A DNA stretch of 64,000 bases from Lineus longissimus. Taxonomy: Eukaryota > Nemertea > Pilidiophora > Heteronemertea > Lineidae. This document shows positions 12,071 to 23,340 of the stretch, piece by piece. Below the pieces are notes generated by a model that was not told where the DNA came from, made no database searches, and saw only the letters and a list, made by a program, of their open reading frames with translations. The number at the start of each line of letters is the position of its first letter. Position 1 is the first letter of the stretch. The stretch is from assembly GCF_910592395.1 (NCBI RefSeq), contig NC_088325.1, positions 3,999,501-4,063,500 of the forward strand, given 5' to 3'. The position numbers and the translations under genes are program-made.

Positions 12071-13163
12071 TAGAACCCTTCGCCCATGCCTCCACTAAAC
12101 ATAAGTAGCTTTGTGCACAATGCCGTAGTGCAGTTATTATGCGTATGCGTTTGCTGAAACTTGGTATTTATGGTGTTTATAGATCAGTCTACACAACGGT
12201 AATGCTGAAGTTGAAATTCAGTGTCTATTTTCGCAATTGGACTTTTCCAATATGAAACGTACTTTTTAACGAACGGCATATGTCTTTAATTAGTAGGTGT
12301 CTTTGAAAAAGAAAATTTGAGATATAATAAAACTGTGTGTAGGAACAAGGTGACAAACAATAACAATATTGTAAAAAAAGTTAACAAAAAGCAACTGCTG
12401 AGATGGTCCCTTAATTCCAGACCTTGACCTTTATTGACGCTTGAGAAAACCCCAGCTCTGCGGACTGCCTGCACCATGCATTTTCTTTCCACCCGCCGCT
12501 TGCCCAACACCTTACTCAAGTATTAGTAACCATCTGGCTGCCAAGGGTCTTGCTAATAAAGGACCCATACAATTATCTCCGTGATCCATCAGCAAAGTGT
12601 CTTGCCAAAGGACCAAATCTTTATCACCTATCATTACATAACATAAACTCTCCCCTCTGGGAGTTCTGTTCCTACACATATATGGATAGACACACATATA
12701 CAGTGATGATTGAGATGGTCCCCCAACATTTGGCACGTGGGAAGTACCTGGTTACATCATCCATCCAGCCAAAGATCTCTTTAACCTACACAGGTTATTG
12801 ACAAGCGCCATCTAGCAGGAAGTACCCTGTTATGTCAAGCGCCACCTAGCAGGTATCCTGATACCTCTTCCATCCAGCCAAAGATCCCTTTAAATGATAC
12901 AGCTGGATGACAAGCGCCACCTAGCAGGAAGTACCCTGTTACACCTTCCGTCCAGCCAAAGATCCCTTTAACTGACAGAATTGGATAACAAGCGCCACCT
13001 AGCGGGTACTGTTACATCATCCATCCAGCCAGGGAGCCCTTTAAATGATACAGCTGGATGACAAGCGCCACCTAGCAGGAAGACCTAGTTCACATTCCAG
13101 GTTTCCAGGTTTCCAACTTTCCAGGTTTCCAGGTTTCCAACTTTCCGGAAAGTACAGGCAACC

Positions 13164-13980
13164 GGTTGTGACACATCATGACTAAAGGGAGACTGTCGCA
13201 ACATAACGCGGGCCTAAAAGTCAGATATGATTGTTCCTACTAGTAGAGAAAGACACATCCCGTCTTTCCATGTGTGTTGAGATGTTACAATAATAAGAGA
13301 CTATCGCAGCATAACGATGACCTAAAGAGTTGGAATAAATTGCAGATTGTTCTTAGAGAGACACGTACCGTCTTTCCGAGTCAGTTGAGGTGAAACAGTA
13401 GGTGACTATCAGATAATAGCGCAGGCCATACGGTGCAGGACTAATCGCAGATTTTTCCTGGAAATATAGTCACATCACCGTCTAACCGCGTATGTTAAGA
13501 TATGACACTAATGCAAGATGTCGCAGCATATCGCACGCCTAACACGACTAAATGTAGTGGAATATAGTTGAATGATTCTGTCATGTCCGTTGACAGACAG
13601 TCAGACCCTGTCGTCTTTCCATGCTTGTTGAGATGTGACACTTATAATAGGCTGTCGCATTATAGCACAGGTCAAAATGCGTGAGAATATCCATGTTGGC
13701 TGGATGTGAGAATAATAGGAGACTTCTCAGCATATCGCAGGTCTAATTGGTTATTATAGTTGTTGAGTGTTTATGTGAAGACAAACACGGTCATTCCCAT
13801 TCTGTGGAAACCGAGACCAGAGTGCCAAAGCATAACGTGGAGTACATAAATAAATATCCACTAGGCCTCTCTCTTGATATCTTGACTGATGGTATGCAAA
13901 ATGTTGATTTCATATCTCAACTGGTCTCTGCTATATTATGGGTTAAAGCCATGAGGGGCAGGGTTCTAAAATGCTAATCA
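13164..13980. repeat. Degenerate ~112-bp satellite, middle segment
   Basis: About five diverged units contain 'gactgtcgcaacataacgc..gcctaaa', 'gattgttcctag.gagacacat', 'cgtctttccatgtgtgttgagatgt' and 'acaataataagagact'. This is the same unit type as 9300-9526 and 18940-19430. From about 13770 the similarity fades. Confidence 0.6.
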
Positions 13981-14541
13981 ACAGAAAAAATATGTCGTCT
14001 TAGCGTGGTCTGAGCCAATCAGCTCAGTATCTATGCATATGTTGGCACATAATGATGCCTTCTTTCAGATGCAAGCGGTCTGATGACTTGAAATTAAAAT
14101 AGTTCTCAGAAATCTTCAAATGAACAGTGGCTTGATAGATGCGGTCAAAAATGCTGAGAGACACATGTTGGGTGCCACGTTCTGTGAGGCTTAGAGTTCA
14201 AGACAGTTGATGTATGATATCCATGGGTACATAATGTCCTAACGTAACAAAAAATAGTCATCTTAAACTGAAATATACCACACATGATGTAAAATTAGTA
14301 CTTTGTTGGTGCTCATTTTGCAAATCAGAGTTAAAAATCCAGGACATGACCTACTTCCTTGATGTACATTCTGTATACCCTGCACTAGTATGCATGTGTC
14401 AGTTAGGCGTTGGTGTAGTGGTTGCTATGGCTAGGGCATTTTCACAATTTGTTAAGTTAGTTCATTGTAGAGTTTGAAGTAACTACTACATATACCATAT
14501 TGATCATATATATCCCAAATGTCCACTTAGATTAGTTAGCA

Positions 14542-15513
14542 TTGCCCCATAGGTTTATAATTGACATAGGGTCGCTTCTAAAATGGCGAAAGGTGTCAGG
14601 TGAAAGTGATATGACGGTCCTTGCCGATGTGAGTGTTTGTGGAGCTGTAGGCTGTTCTGACGTTACCGGTTCTTCAGATGATGTTTCATCACCAGTGCCC
14701 GCCTGTATTAACGCCGCCGGGGGGTCTTCACCGATTCGTGCAACGGCTGCGACAAAGACGCCGAAAAACCCAGGTCAGAAAACGTTCAGTAACAAGGACA
14801 TTATGAATGCTATACTTAACCTTACGGGCAACGTCAATGATATAGAGAGAAAGCTTACGGACCAGATTAATACGCTTGAGCGGACAATTGAGGAATCTGT
14901 GTTACGCAAGGTGAACGACATCGTTAGTGAGAAAGTAAAAGTGGAAGTGGCAGAAGTGAAAGCTCAGGTGGCTGCTCTTAGAAGAAAGTCGGATGACTCC
15001 GCGGAGTTTTTGAATATTGTGATTCGAAATCTACAGGAGGGAAAGAATGAAAATGTCGCAAACAAGACACAAGCCCTTTTGCGGGAAGGGCTAAAGCTGA
15101 AGGACTTGTCTTTTCAAAAAGTCGAACGCAAACGCTCATACAATGACCGCCCAGGCCTGATTATTGCCACGTGCCGGTCGTATGAGGACAAATCTCTGAT
15201 AATGGACGCTAAACAATCGCTTAAGGAGTGTCGTCAGTACAGTAATGTGTATATTTCGAACGATAAGCCTCTGTCACAGAGAATTGCCGAGAATAATATA
15301 CGGACAATTGTGAAAAATCTCCCAGGCGCTGGCGACGTGCTTGAGGTCAAAGGCTCGCGAGTGGTCGCCAAGCAACAGAAATATGTCCCCAACGAGAATA
15401 ATCGAAACGATAAAATGAATAGCCGAAATCGACCTCAGGGTAACCAAACAGTAACACGAAACACGAATAACCGCCAGGAAGGATATAACCGTGGAGCGAA
15501 TGCAAACCGCTAG
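14542..15513 (+). CDS. LINE ORF1 protein (coiled coil plus RRM-like)
   Basis: The 323-residue ORF directly precedes the LINE polymerase ORF. Residues about 90-150 form a heptad-rich coiled coil (from NDIERKLTDQINTLERTIEE through the VKVEVAEVKAQVAALRRK part). These are followed by an L1-ORF1-like nucleic-acid-binding region starting IVIRNLQEGKNENVANK, and by a basic, Asn/Arg-rich tail. By analogy with other LINEs it would coat the element RNA and act as a chaperone. The first ATG is at 14542, but the ATG at 14611 (MTVLADVSV) is also plausible. The stop is 9 bases before the ORF2 start. The frame is intact, which suggests recent activity. Confidence 0.75.
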   Translation: MPHRFIIDIGSLLKWRKVSGESDMTVLADVSVCGAVGCSDVTGSSDDVSSPVPACINAAGGSSPIRATAATKTPKNPGQKTFSNKDIMNAILNLTGNVNDIERKLTDQINTLERTIEESVLRKVNDIVSEKVKVEVAEVKAQVAALRRKSDDSAEFLNIVIRNLQEGKNENVANKTQALLREGLKLKDLSFQKVERKRSYNDRPGLIIATCRSYEDKSLIMDAKQSLKECRQYSNVYISNDKPLSQRIAENNIRTIVKNLPGAGDVLEVKGSRVVAKQQKYVPNENNRNDKMNSRNRPQGNQTVTRNTNNRQEGYNRGANANR

Positions 15514-15522
15514 GATGACGCA

Positions 15523-18450
15523 ATGTGTCGAGACAACTCCGCTGGAGAACATGCAGTCAGGGATGGCCACTCATTTATGTTGCTGAACGCTCGTAGTCTA
15601 AAAACTGTAAATCGGTCGAAAAATAAGCTGGCGCAATTCCAGCAGTTGGTGCTTTGTAATCAGTTTGATTTCGTGTGTGTTTCGGAGACTTGGTTAAACG
15701 CAGAGGTAGCAGACGGTGAAATACTGCCGCCTTCGTACACCATCCATCGAAGGGACCGCAACTCGCAGGAACAAGAACGTGGTGGCGGCGTTCTAATGGC
15801 ATGTAGATCGGACATGCCGTCGTACCGTAGAACTGACCTGGAAAAAGAAAACTCCGAGATTCTTGTGTGCGAGGTCAATCCAGATTCTGACGAGCCTTTT
15901 GCTCTTATTGTGTGCTATAATCCACCGGATAATGTCGATGAGCAGATGGCGTTCCTGGGGGACCTCAGGGACGTTCTCAAAAGTTGTGAAGGAGAATTCA
16001 GCAATATTTGTCTCTCAGGCGACCTAAACATTCCGAGCATCAATTGGGACACTGTGTCTAGTGTCAATGGCTCTCATGTGTCTGGGGAGTTTTGTAATAT
16101 CGTGAACGATTTCTCGTTAACACAGCTCGTCCTCAACCCTACTCATAAGCATGGAAACATACTCGACTTAATCCTGACAAATCAACCAGAGCGATTCAGT
16201 GACACGGAAACATGGCCAGGAATGTACGATTCTGATCATTTTCCCGTAGTGTCGAATTTCCGTACTAGAATGCCCCGTCGTGTTGGAATTTCGCGCGTTG
16301 TTTATGACTTTACGCGTGCGGACTACACAGGTCTAAGGTCATTCCTTTGTGACGAGCTTGGTCCCAACTCTGATTTCTGTTTGCAAAATGGCCAGGACGG
16401 CATTGACAATTTGTGGTCAGAGTGGCTAGGTGTGTATAACACTGGATTAGACCGCTTTATTCCGCGGAAAACTATTCGTGACAAAAGCTATCCGCCATGG
16501 ATTGACCGCGAAGTGAGACGCATGTCAACAAAAGTGAATGCTGCCCGCCGCTGCGCAAAAAACAGGAACAGTGACTCTTGTTGGAGGAAATACCGGCGCC
16601 TGCGCAATGAACTCAGAAATTTGACCCGTGACAAATACAAAGCGAATGTAAACAATCTTGGATCAGAAGTGCGTAGAAACCCAAAACGTTTTTGGAACTT
16701 CTATCACGCAAAAACCAAATCAAACTCTGTACCAGAGACAGCGAAGCTGGGCAATGAGTCTTTTGTGACTCCTCTGCGCAAGGCAAAAGCCTTCAATGGT
16801 TATTTTTATTCCAATTTTTCTCATCACAACGACTTGAGAAAACCTGATGTTACCATGTATGATAATTATAACCTTGATTCTGTTAACTTTACAGCAGTTG
16901 AGGTGAAATCGGTATTAAACAGGCTGGACAAGACTAAGGCATGTGGGCCTGACAGGGTCTCTAATCGTGTTCTGAGGGAGTGTGCCTCTACACTGTGTTC
17001 TTCACTCGCATTTTTATTCAACGTTTCAATGCAGACAGGTGTTTTACCAAACGATTGGAAAATCGCTAACGTTGTGCCAGTGTACAAGAAGGGAGACAAG
17101 CATTTGATTTCAAATTATAGACCCGTGTCTCTCCTATCTGTGGTTTCTAAAGTAATGGAACGTTGCATTTATAACAGTATCTATCCAGTCTTAAGTCCGT
17201 CAGTCTATAAAGGCCAGCATGGCTTCTGTAACAGGCGGTCAACGGCCACTCAGCTTGTTCAGTTCCAGCATAGACTGGGCCAGGTCTTAGATAGTGGGGG
17301 TCAAACTGATGTTATATATTTGGATTTTGCTAAAGCTTTCGATTCCGTTCCCCATTGCCTCTTATTACATAAGATTCGTTCCTTTGGAATCTGTGGACGT
17401 CTTCTGAGTTGGTTAACGTCGTATCTTACAAATAGGAAGCAGAGAGTTGTGATTAATGGCTCGGAGTCATCACTTTTAGATGTACTGTCTGGTGTGCCGC
17501 AAGGGTCAATTTTAGGCCCTCTTTTATTCTTATTGTACGTAAATGATATTGCTGAGGTCGTTAGTGACGGTACTGCCATGGATCTTTTTGCTGATGATTC
17601 CAAAATGTGTAGGGAGATAGAGTCTGTAACCGACTGTCTGCTACTTCAGACCGACCTTGATAAATTGTACGCTTGGAGTAAACGGTGGGGCATGACATTT
17701 AGCCCAAGCAAATGCATGGTCATGAGTGTTACTAGGAAGTTAAATCCGACACACTTCTTTTACAATATCAATGGTTTTGCATTGTGTCGGGTTGATAAAT
17801 TCAAGGATCTTGGTATTGTCTTTTCTTCGGACCTGTCATGGTCATCTCATGTCAATGGTATTGCAAGCAGTGCAAGTAGAATGTGGGGTATGATCAGGCG
17901 TGTATGCGGGCGTACTGCAGACGTTAATTTGAATATCATGTTGTATAAATCACTTGTGCGTAGTCGCCTTGAATATGGTACGGTGGTATTCGACACACAT
18001 GTGCGACGTGATCTTGAAACTTTAGAGCGTGTCCAGCGGAGGGTGACTCGTCACATTTTAGGCCCTGATATGCCATATGTGGAGCGTCTGCGAGCGTTGT
18101 CTCTGCTGCCCCTGTCGTACCGTCGGGAAATCAAGGATCTAGTTTTTATGCACGATTCTTATTATAATGTCCTGGATTTTAATGCACGTTTTTATATAAC
18201 CCCGGCTGTAAGGGGCGACGGTTTACGACTGGCGCAGCCGAGATTCCACTCGGAGACGTTCGGTGCCTCATACTGGGTGAGGACACCGAAGCTGTGGAAC
18301 AGCCTCCCGGTCCAATTACATAATTTGAAAAAAATGCATTTTAAATCGTCCCTTAATGTTTATTATTTTGACAGGTTGGATCGTTTGGATGTCGACGACA
18401 TGTGCACTTTCGTCACTTTCTGCCGTTGTGCAAACTGTCGGCCCACTTAG
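15523..18450 (+). CDS. LINE ORF2: AP endonuclease-reverse transcriptase
   Basis: Intact 975-residue non-LTR retrotransposon polyprotein of the CR1/Jockey-like type. The N-terminal exonuclease-endonuclease-phosphatase domain spans about residues 15-250, with NARSL, SETWL, LSGDLNIPSINWD (about 164) and DSDHFPV (about 236). RT spans about residues 490-760, with YLDFAKAFDSVP (about 600), the GVPQGSILGPLLF motif and the catalytic FADD (about 689-692). A conserved thumb/C-terminal segment follows (YGTVVFDTH, VQRRVTRHI, PKLWNSLPV). No CCHC finger is evident at the end. It nicks target DNA and reverse transcribes the element RNA from the nick (family knowledge). No internal stop or frameshift is seen. 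Confidence 0.9.
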   Translation: MCRDNSAGEHAVRDGHSFMLLNARSLKTVNRSKNKLAQFQQLVLCNQFDFVCVSETWLNAEVADGEILPPSYTIHRRDRNSQEQERGGGVLMACRSDMPSYRRTDLEKENSEILVCEVNPDSDEPFALIVCYNPPDNVDEQMAFLGDLRDVLKSCEGEFSNICLSGDLNIPSINWDTVSSVNGSHVSGEFCNIVNDFSLTQLVLNPTHKHGNILDLILTNQPERFSDTETWPGMYDSDHFPVVSNFRTRMPRRVGISRVVYDFTRADYTGLRSFLCDELGPNSDFCLQNGQDGIDNLWSEWLGVYNTGLDRFIPRKTIRDKSYPPWIDREVRRMSTKVNAARRCAKNRNSDSCWRKYRRLRNELRNLTRDKYKANVNNLGSEVRRNPKRFWNFYHAKTKSNSVPETAKLGNESFVTPLRKAKAFNGYFYSNFSHHNDLRKPDVTMYDNYNLDSVNFTAVEVKSVLNRLDKTKACGPDRVSNRVLRECASTLCSSLAFLFNVSMQTGVLPNDWKIANVVPVYKKGDKHLISNYRPVSLLSVVSKVMERCIYNSIYPVLSPSVYKGQHGFCNRRSTATQLVQFQHRLGQVLDSGGQTDVIYLDFAKAFDSVPHCLLLHKIRSFGICGRLLSWLTSYLTNRKQRVVINGSESSLLDVLSGVPQGSILGPLLFLLYVNDIAEVVSDGTAMDLFADDSKMCREIESVTDCLLLQTDLDKLYAWSKRWGMTFSPSKCMVMSVTRKLNPTHFFYNINGFALCRVDKFKDLGIVFSSDLSWSSHVNGIASSASRMWGMIRRVCGRTADVNLNIMLYKSLVRSRLEYGTVVFDTHVRRDLETLERVQRRVTRHILGPDMPYVERLRALSLLPLSYRREIKDLVFMHDSYYNVLDFNARFYITPAVRGDGLRLAQPRFHSETFGASYWVRTPKLWNSLPVQLHNLKKMHFKSSLNVYYFDRLDRLDVDDMCTFVTFCRCANCRPT

Positions 18451-18939
18451 TGCGCATGTCGCCGGCACCCCGACGACACAACCCATATTATCTGGTGCCA
18501 TATAATAGGTCTCGACCTACATGGTTACCAGTGTAATGCATGTACGTTTTATTTTGTTCATAATCCAATGTCTTGTCATGTTATATCAAATATTGTACAT
18601 GTATTTTACACGAATAAATAAATAAAATAAAAATAAAAAAAAAAAAAATAATATTTATGAATTTTTTCGATCTTTCACCCATGGATGGATGGAGCCCTTG
18701 TGGTCAGCATGAGCTAGTAGCTAGTTAGCTGTTCGAGACAACATGCTTGGGGTTGTTTCTTTTGGATTGCTATCCAGTCAATCACGGATGCCTCTCTATC
18801 CCGGAAATAGTTTTATTGAGCGTGTCCTAATTAGAGTCTGACCTGCTTGCAGCGGATATGCCACTCAGCATACCAAACCGACGCCATCAGATACGGCGGG
18901 AACTGATATCAATTACATCGTCCTGGTCTGGATCGTAGA

Positions 18940-19430
18940 CTGACTATCACATCTTGTTTTTCATAATTGATTTATGGTGTTGGGACACTGAAACAAGACT
19001 GTCATTACAGTCACAGCTTTAACATAGGAACCGCGTAGTTAAAACAATTGTTGATTGTCCCAGGGAAACAGTCACATCCATCCGTGGCCTGTTGAGTAAA
19101 TACTTACATGTGACAGTCACAACATGACGCATGCGGAAATTTGTCCTGCTATACAGTCACAAACCGGGGAGAATATCAAAAGGACAGAGTATATATGTTG
19201 GGATGGCCATGGATCAGCAGTTACGCTGTGTCTTGCCATCCTTGCTGAGTTGTGACACGGACACTGGCATAGTACAGTTAAAGCGTAAGACAGGTTGAGT
19301 GAATGCTGGAGATTATTGCTGATAGTTTCTGCGACACGGTCCTATATACCTCTAGCTTTGATGTCTTTTGAGCTGAGGTGCTGATATGACTGACAGGAGA
19401 CAGTCACAGCATAGAGTATGACCAATATTA
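18940..19430. repeat. Degenerate ~112-bp satellite, right segment
   Basis: Words such as 'acagtcacatccatccgtggcctgttgagt' and 'gtgacagtcacaacatgacgcatgcgg' repeat with heavy divergence and resemble units at 9300-9526 and 13164-13760. Confidence 0.4.
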
Positions 19431-22400
19431 GTACACCCCAGAATAATTCGTTAGCACATTACTTTCCTGCTGCAAGGCGAGGCAGTCGTCAGGATCCCGA
19501 ATTAGTTTACAAAACATTGACGTTCTACATGCTGTAAATGTAGGTAAATACTAGTATCTTGTCATGTTCATGTAAATTGTATCTAAAGGACTTCCAAGAC
19601 ATGAACAATGGGTTCCGTCATATTTACACACCAGGCTGGGTAGGAAACATCTGGTAATATCATTATAACAAAAGTAACTGTTGACATAATATCATGATGT
19701 CAGTTGCGATGTAAAAACCAATGTCGCTGTTATTGATACCATTCTGATAAGTCTTAACAACATTTCTAGACCTTATTCAACTATAACATATTGACATCAA
19801 TAAAATGATGTCATGATAGGCGGGCTCTGTCAAATTAGTCAGAATGAATTTGTGGTTGATTAGACTATACCATGTTGAGAACTCACAGTGTTCAATATCT
19901 ATTTAGTTTTTCATGGGGGGGGGGGCGACACCCAACCGTGGCTGTGTTGAAAGGAGTGACTTAGCTTTATGCATTTCAAATATAATGAAAAGGCAGTATC
20001 TTAAAGTCTAGCTGAATATAACTATGTACATTATTGTTCTTTTTTGAGTGGTTTTGCAGTTGTCTGAACTTGGCCTACGAGCAACAGTTTTCAACAATTT
20101 ATTTTCCAAAACCAAAACGGTACTTCGCTCTAGTAGAAATGAGTAATTGTGAAGGTCGCGTTCAAAAATGTGACATCGAATCCGGTAGTAGCTTAAATTA
20201 AATGAAAGTGTATTGAATATCAACACGGTTAGTTTTAGGAACATTATCGTTAGGATAATCGACTTTCATACTCGGCCATAAAGCGTTCAAACTCAACAAG
20301 AACAAATATCTCAAAAACTACTGTTCCTATCGAAAAATGGTAAGAAACGTTGTAAGCCATCAATAATTGCAACGATGTGTGATTGTTTTTCAACCCACAA
20401 CCCTAAATGCGAAGCTAGCTTAACGTTTCGAATATTCAAAATCATTCACATTATCAAAGTCACCTTTTCGTCGTTTCGATCCAACTCTTCAGCTGGGACC
20501 TGCTCATGACATGCACACAGTCTTCTACTTTTGTGTTAGCCACTCATGCATTATTGTCAAACATGAATTGACTGCCTCTGGCAGAGATAACTTTTCCATC
20601 AGAAAGAAGAATTGGCGGTTCTTGGGAAGCAGCCGACAACTTTGTTATGCTGCCCTAATTGAGAACGATTTACAACATATTTCTCAAAGTAACTGTGGGG
20701 TAATTAGGGACACCATTCCAAAGAAGGGATTTGGGTCGTTTATTGAGATATTCGAATGGTTCTTTCGTATTTCTCTGACTGGGGTTACATGGCCGATACA
20801 AAAATGTCCAAAACTGAAAATCATGACTTTGAAACGAAAAAAAAGTCCCAACTTTAAGTCTTAATGGCACTTCTCTTTTGCGTATTTTAAAGTGAAAATT
20901 TCAGAACTTGATGGAGTTTTTGTCGGACTGAACCTTTTCTGGTTTTTGTTTGAACCGGATGGATGGTTTCACACAAATTCATGTATTTATTCTACTTGCT
21001 TCATTTGCAATACTCGGTCCTCAGTGATATTAGGTCATAAAGGCAAAGTACCCTGCGTATCGAGGCTTTAACCCTTAAAATGCCAATTTTATACAGAAAT
21101 CAAACTTTGGGCACGACTCACTGGAGGGGGAATGTATCAAACTGGCAGCATGCCCTTTGGAAGTGCCCCACATATGAGCGATTAAAATCGGCTGCAACGA
21201 TAATTGATCGTTGGTTGCATCGACTTGCCTCCATCACCTCCGGTCATACAACAGAAGAAATACGAGTAATCTTCATCTACCAGTATCAATATAAACAGTA
21301 ATCACAACATATAGTATTGTTGTAAACAGAATTAGTATGTCATGAAACTATTCCATTGATATCACTGTATTATAATCTTAAACTTTAACACGTATAACGT
21401 GCTTCTTAATGAGCTAAGGTTCACACCACGACAAGGCCAACTCAACAAAATGGCAGACATATGGCAGAGGACTCAATGCTTTCTGAACAGGTGACGGACA
21501 AATGCAGGATATTTCTGAAAACTCAGCAAAGCATTTTAGACATGTCTAAAATGCTTGGTCAGTGACCTCTTATGCACGCCCAATTAAACAGAAAGTGAGT
21601 ATAGCATTTGGAGACGGAGGTAATTCCCTCATCACACCAAGTCATATGAACGGTAGTTGATAAAACTTGGAATCAGTGAAACCATGTAACCTGTGCTAAA
21701 CCATGGAATAGTCAGTACTAAACCGTGGATTCACTGCAAGTACCGCGTGAAATCGGGTGCGTTCCTTCCACAATTTTTACCCTTCCAACTGCCAATCTCG
21801 TCCCAGCTGACTTTATTGATAGCAATTTGCCAGTAGTTCCAGAAACCACCTTTTTGTGGAGGATGACGTCATCATGGAATGCATTTGAAATGCGTTGTTC
21901 AATGAAAGCAAAAGAAAGGTTTTGTGATTGTTTTGTATTCCATATACTAAAATAAAACGTTTTTATTAGAAGAATCATTTTGTATATATAATGCTCTGAT
22001 TAAGCTTGGTAGATAGGACAAATATGTACACGGGAATCACTAAAAAAAATTGTCCGCTTAGAACTGGTGACATCACGAAATTATCTCTACATCCCTCGAT
22101 GTGTACATGAAAATGTACGAAATCGCTCACTGTGAAGGAATTCGTTCTCATTTTTCATCTCCAAACCCGGCTGAAACCTTCGGTAATAAATCTTTTTATA
22201 CGTTTCTTGTCATGTTTAATATGATGTACGGATAAGTGCCAACCGGTACTGCATGATGTAGTCAATCTTCTCTGTATCACCCTGTATGATCACACCGCTC
22301 CGTAGTTCAAATAGGCCCCGTGTTGTGGCGTAGTAAGCGGAGCGCTGATTGGTCCATATTATGGGTGTGTGGTGGGCGTGTCGTGACGTGCATGCCCATA

Positions 22401-22740
22401 TTTGGGAGATCAGTAATGTACACTGGAGGCGAGGTATGACTGGGTTGTTCTAAAATATTGTTGTTGAATCGGAAATGCGACTGATTTCTAAACTACCGTC
22501 AAATTCCTATCAGATCATGTAAAAATAAGCTCCAAATATTGATTCGTAAATGGCATTATTTCATGTTTTTATGCATTTTTAGGACTGATTCCATGGTTTA
22601 GCACCGGTAACATGGTTTCACTGATTCTAAGTTTTATCAACTACCCATATGAACAGCTGATACATTGGTGATTATCTCTCTGAAGCCCAAATACATGCTG
22701 GAAATGCCTTATAAAAAACAGATTGAGGCCACTTCCCTCA
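19431..22740. other. Non-coding stretch
   Basis: There are no recognisable genes. Short ORFs (20511-20864, 21080-21301, 21718-21978) show no domain I know; the 21080 ORF has a vague LINE-tail look (HALWKCPTYERL) but no partner sequence. A G-run sits at 19915-19924. Confidence 0.35.
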
Positions 22741-22749
22741 AACACGGTG

Positions 22750-22975
22750 CCAAATGCTGTGTCCCAAAATGTTCATCAGCAATGCGCCAACCAATTGGCC
22801 TTAAAGGACGAATGACATTTTGAAGGGCATACCGAGCTGTAGGCTGCCTGGTCAATTTCCACTCTGATGTAGCAGCCAGTTATGTCAATCCCGAAAAAGA
22901 ACCTGCGTGCAGCGATCATTTTTGCGCGGGTCGATGCATTAAAAACGCGCTGCGTGATGGCGAGAACATTCACTG
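22750..22975 (+). pseudogene. Weak THAP zinc-finger relic
   Basis: In one frame CCVPKCSS (from 22755) and ACSDHFCAGRC (from 22905) stand 47 residues apart, the spacing expected for a C2CH THAP finger. An in-frame TGA lies between them. The tryptophan and the AVPTIF tail are not recognisable, so this is only a suggestive fossil, lying 1.4 kb upstream of a clearer THAP gene. Confidence 0.3.
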
Positions 22976-23340
22976 TGAAGTTACTGTGAAGGCACTGCTT
23001 GTGGTGGTTTCAATTCTTTTATCAAATTCGCTATATTATCATACCAGACATTTATGATAATCCAAGGACTTTAATTTGCAATTTTAAAACAAATTATTTT
23101 GCGTCAATCTTCTCTCAAGTTTCACTTACTCGTAAACTAAGCAGTTAAAAAGCCGTCACATTTTCCCAGCAGACCAACTTTATTAAAAGGTGGAGATGAT
23201 GCTCAAATATTTCCATATCTGTGATCAATTTAAAATTTTGCGATAAAAGCAAGATCACTGTCCACACACACTGACCACCACATTTCTATTTGCTCATGTG
23301 TTAGCGACCATACTAAGCTGCAGTAATATATATTGCCTAG

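Larger units (their letters stand above)
9527..13163. mobile_element. Foldback (MULE-like) element with tandem-repeat inverted arms and 9-bp target duplication
   Basis: The ends are inverted copies: GGTTGCCTGTACTTTCCGGA at 9527 and its complement ending at 13163. They are flanked by a perfect 9-bp direct repeat GGTTGTGAC at 9518-9526 and 13164-13172. The arms start with several copies of GGAAAGTTGGAAACCTGGAAA, followed by ~90-bp tandem units with 'ggtggcgcttgtcatccac' and 'aagggatctttggctgga' (left about 9595-9940, right about 12720-13080, inverted). A 9-bp duplication and long repeat-built arms match Foldback/Mutator-superfamily elements (family knowledge). No transposase ORF is seen, so it is non-autonomous. 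Two other foldbacks are nested inside. Confidence 0.75.
14400..18655 (+). mobile_element. Full-length or nearly full-length LINE (CR1/Jockey group)
   Basis: Two intact ORFs are followed by a ~165-base 3' UTR and an A-rich tail of AATA/AAAT units (about 18613-18652), typical of non-LTR elements. The 5' boundary is not defined by sequence; I place it loosely before ORF1. No target duplication could be identified. It sits inside the degenerate ~112-bp satellite region. Confidence 0.7.

Noticed and set aside
11482-12108. Overlapping Pro-rich and Gly-rich ORFs on both strands
   Set aside because: They are translations of the C-rich/G-rich foldback units, with no codon structure of their own.
15523-15802. 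Minus-strand ORFs over the LINE endonuclease
   Set aside because: Antisense shadows of the intact ORF2.
20511-20864. 117-residue plus-strand ORF
   Set aside because: No domain, no splice partner and no conserved copy in the window; indistinguishable from a random ORF.
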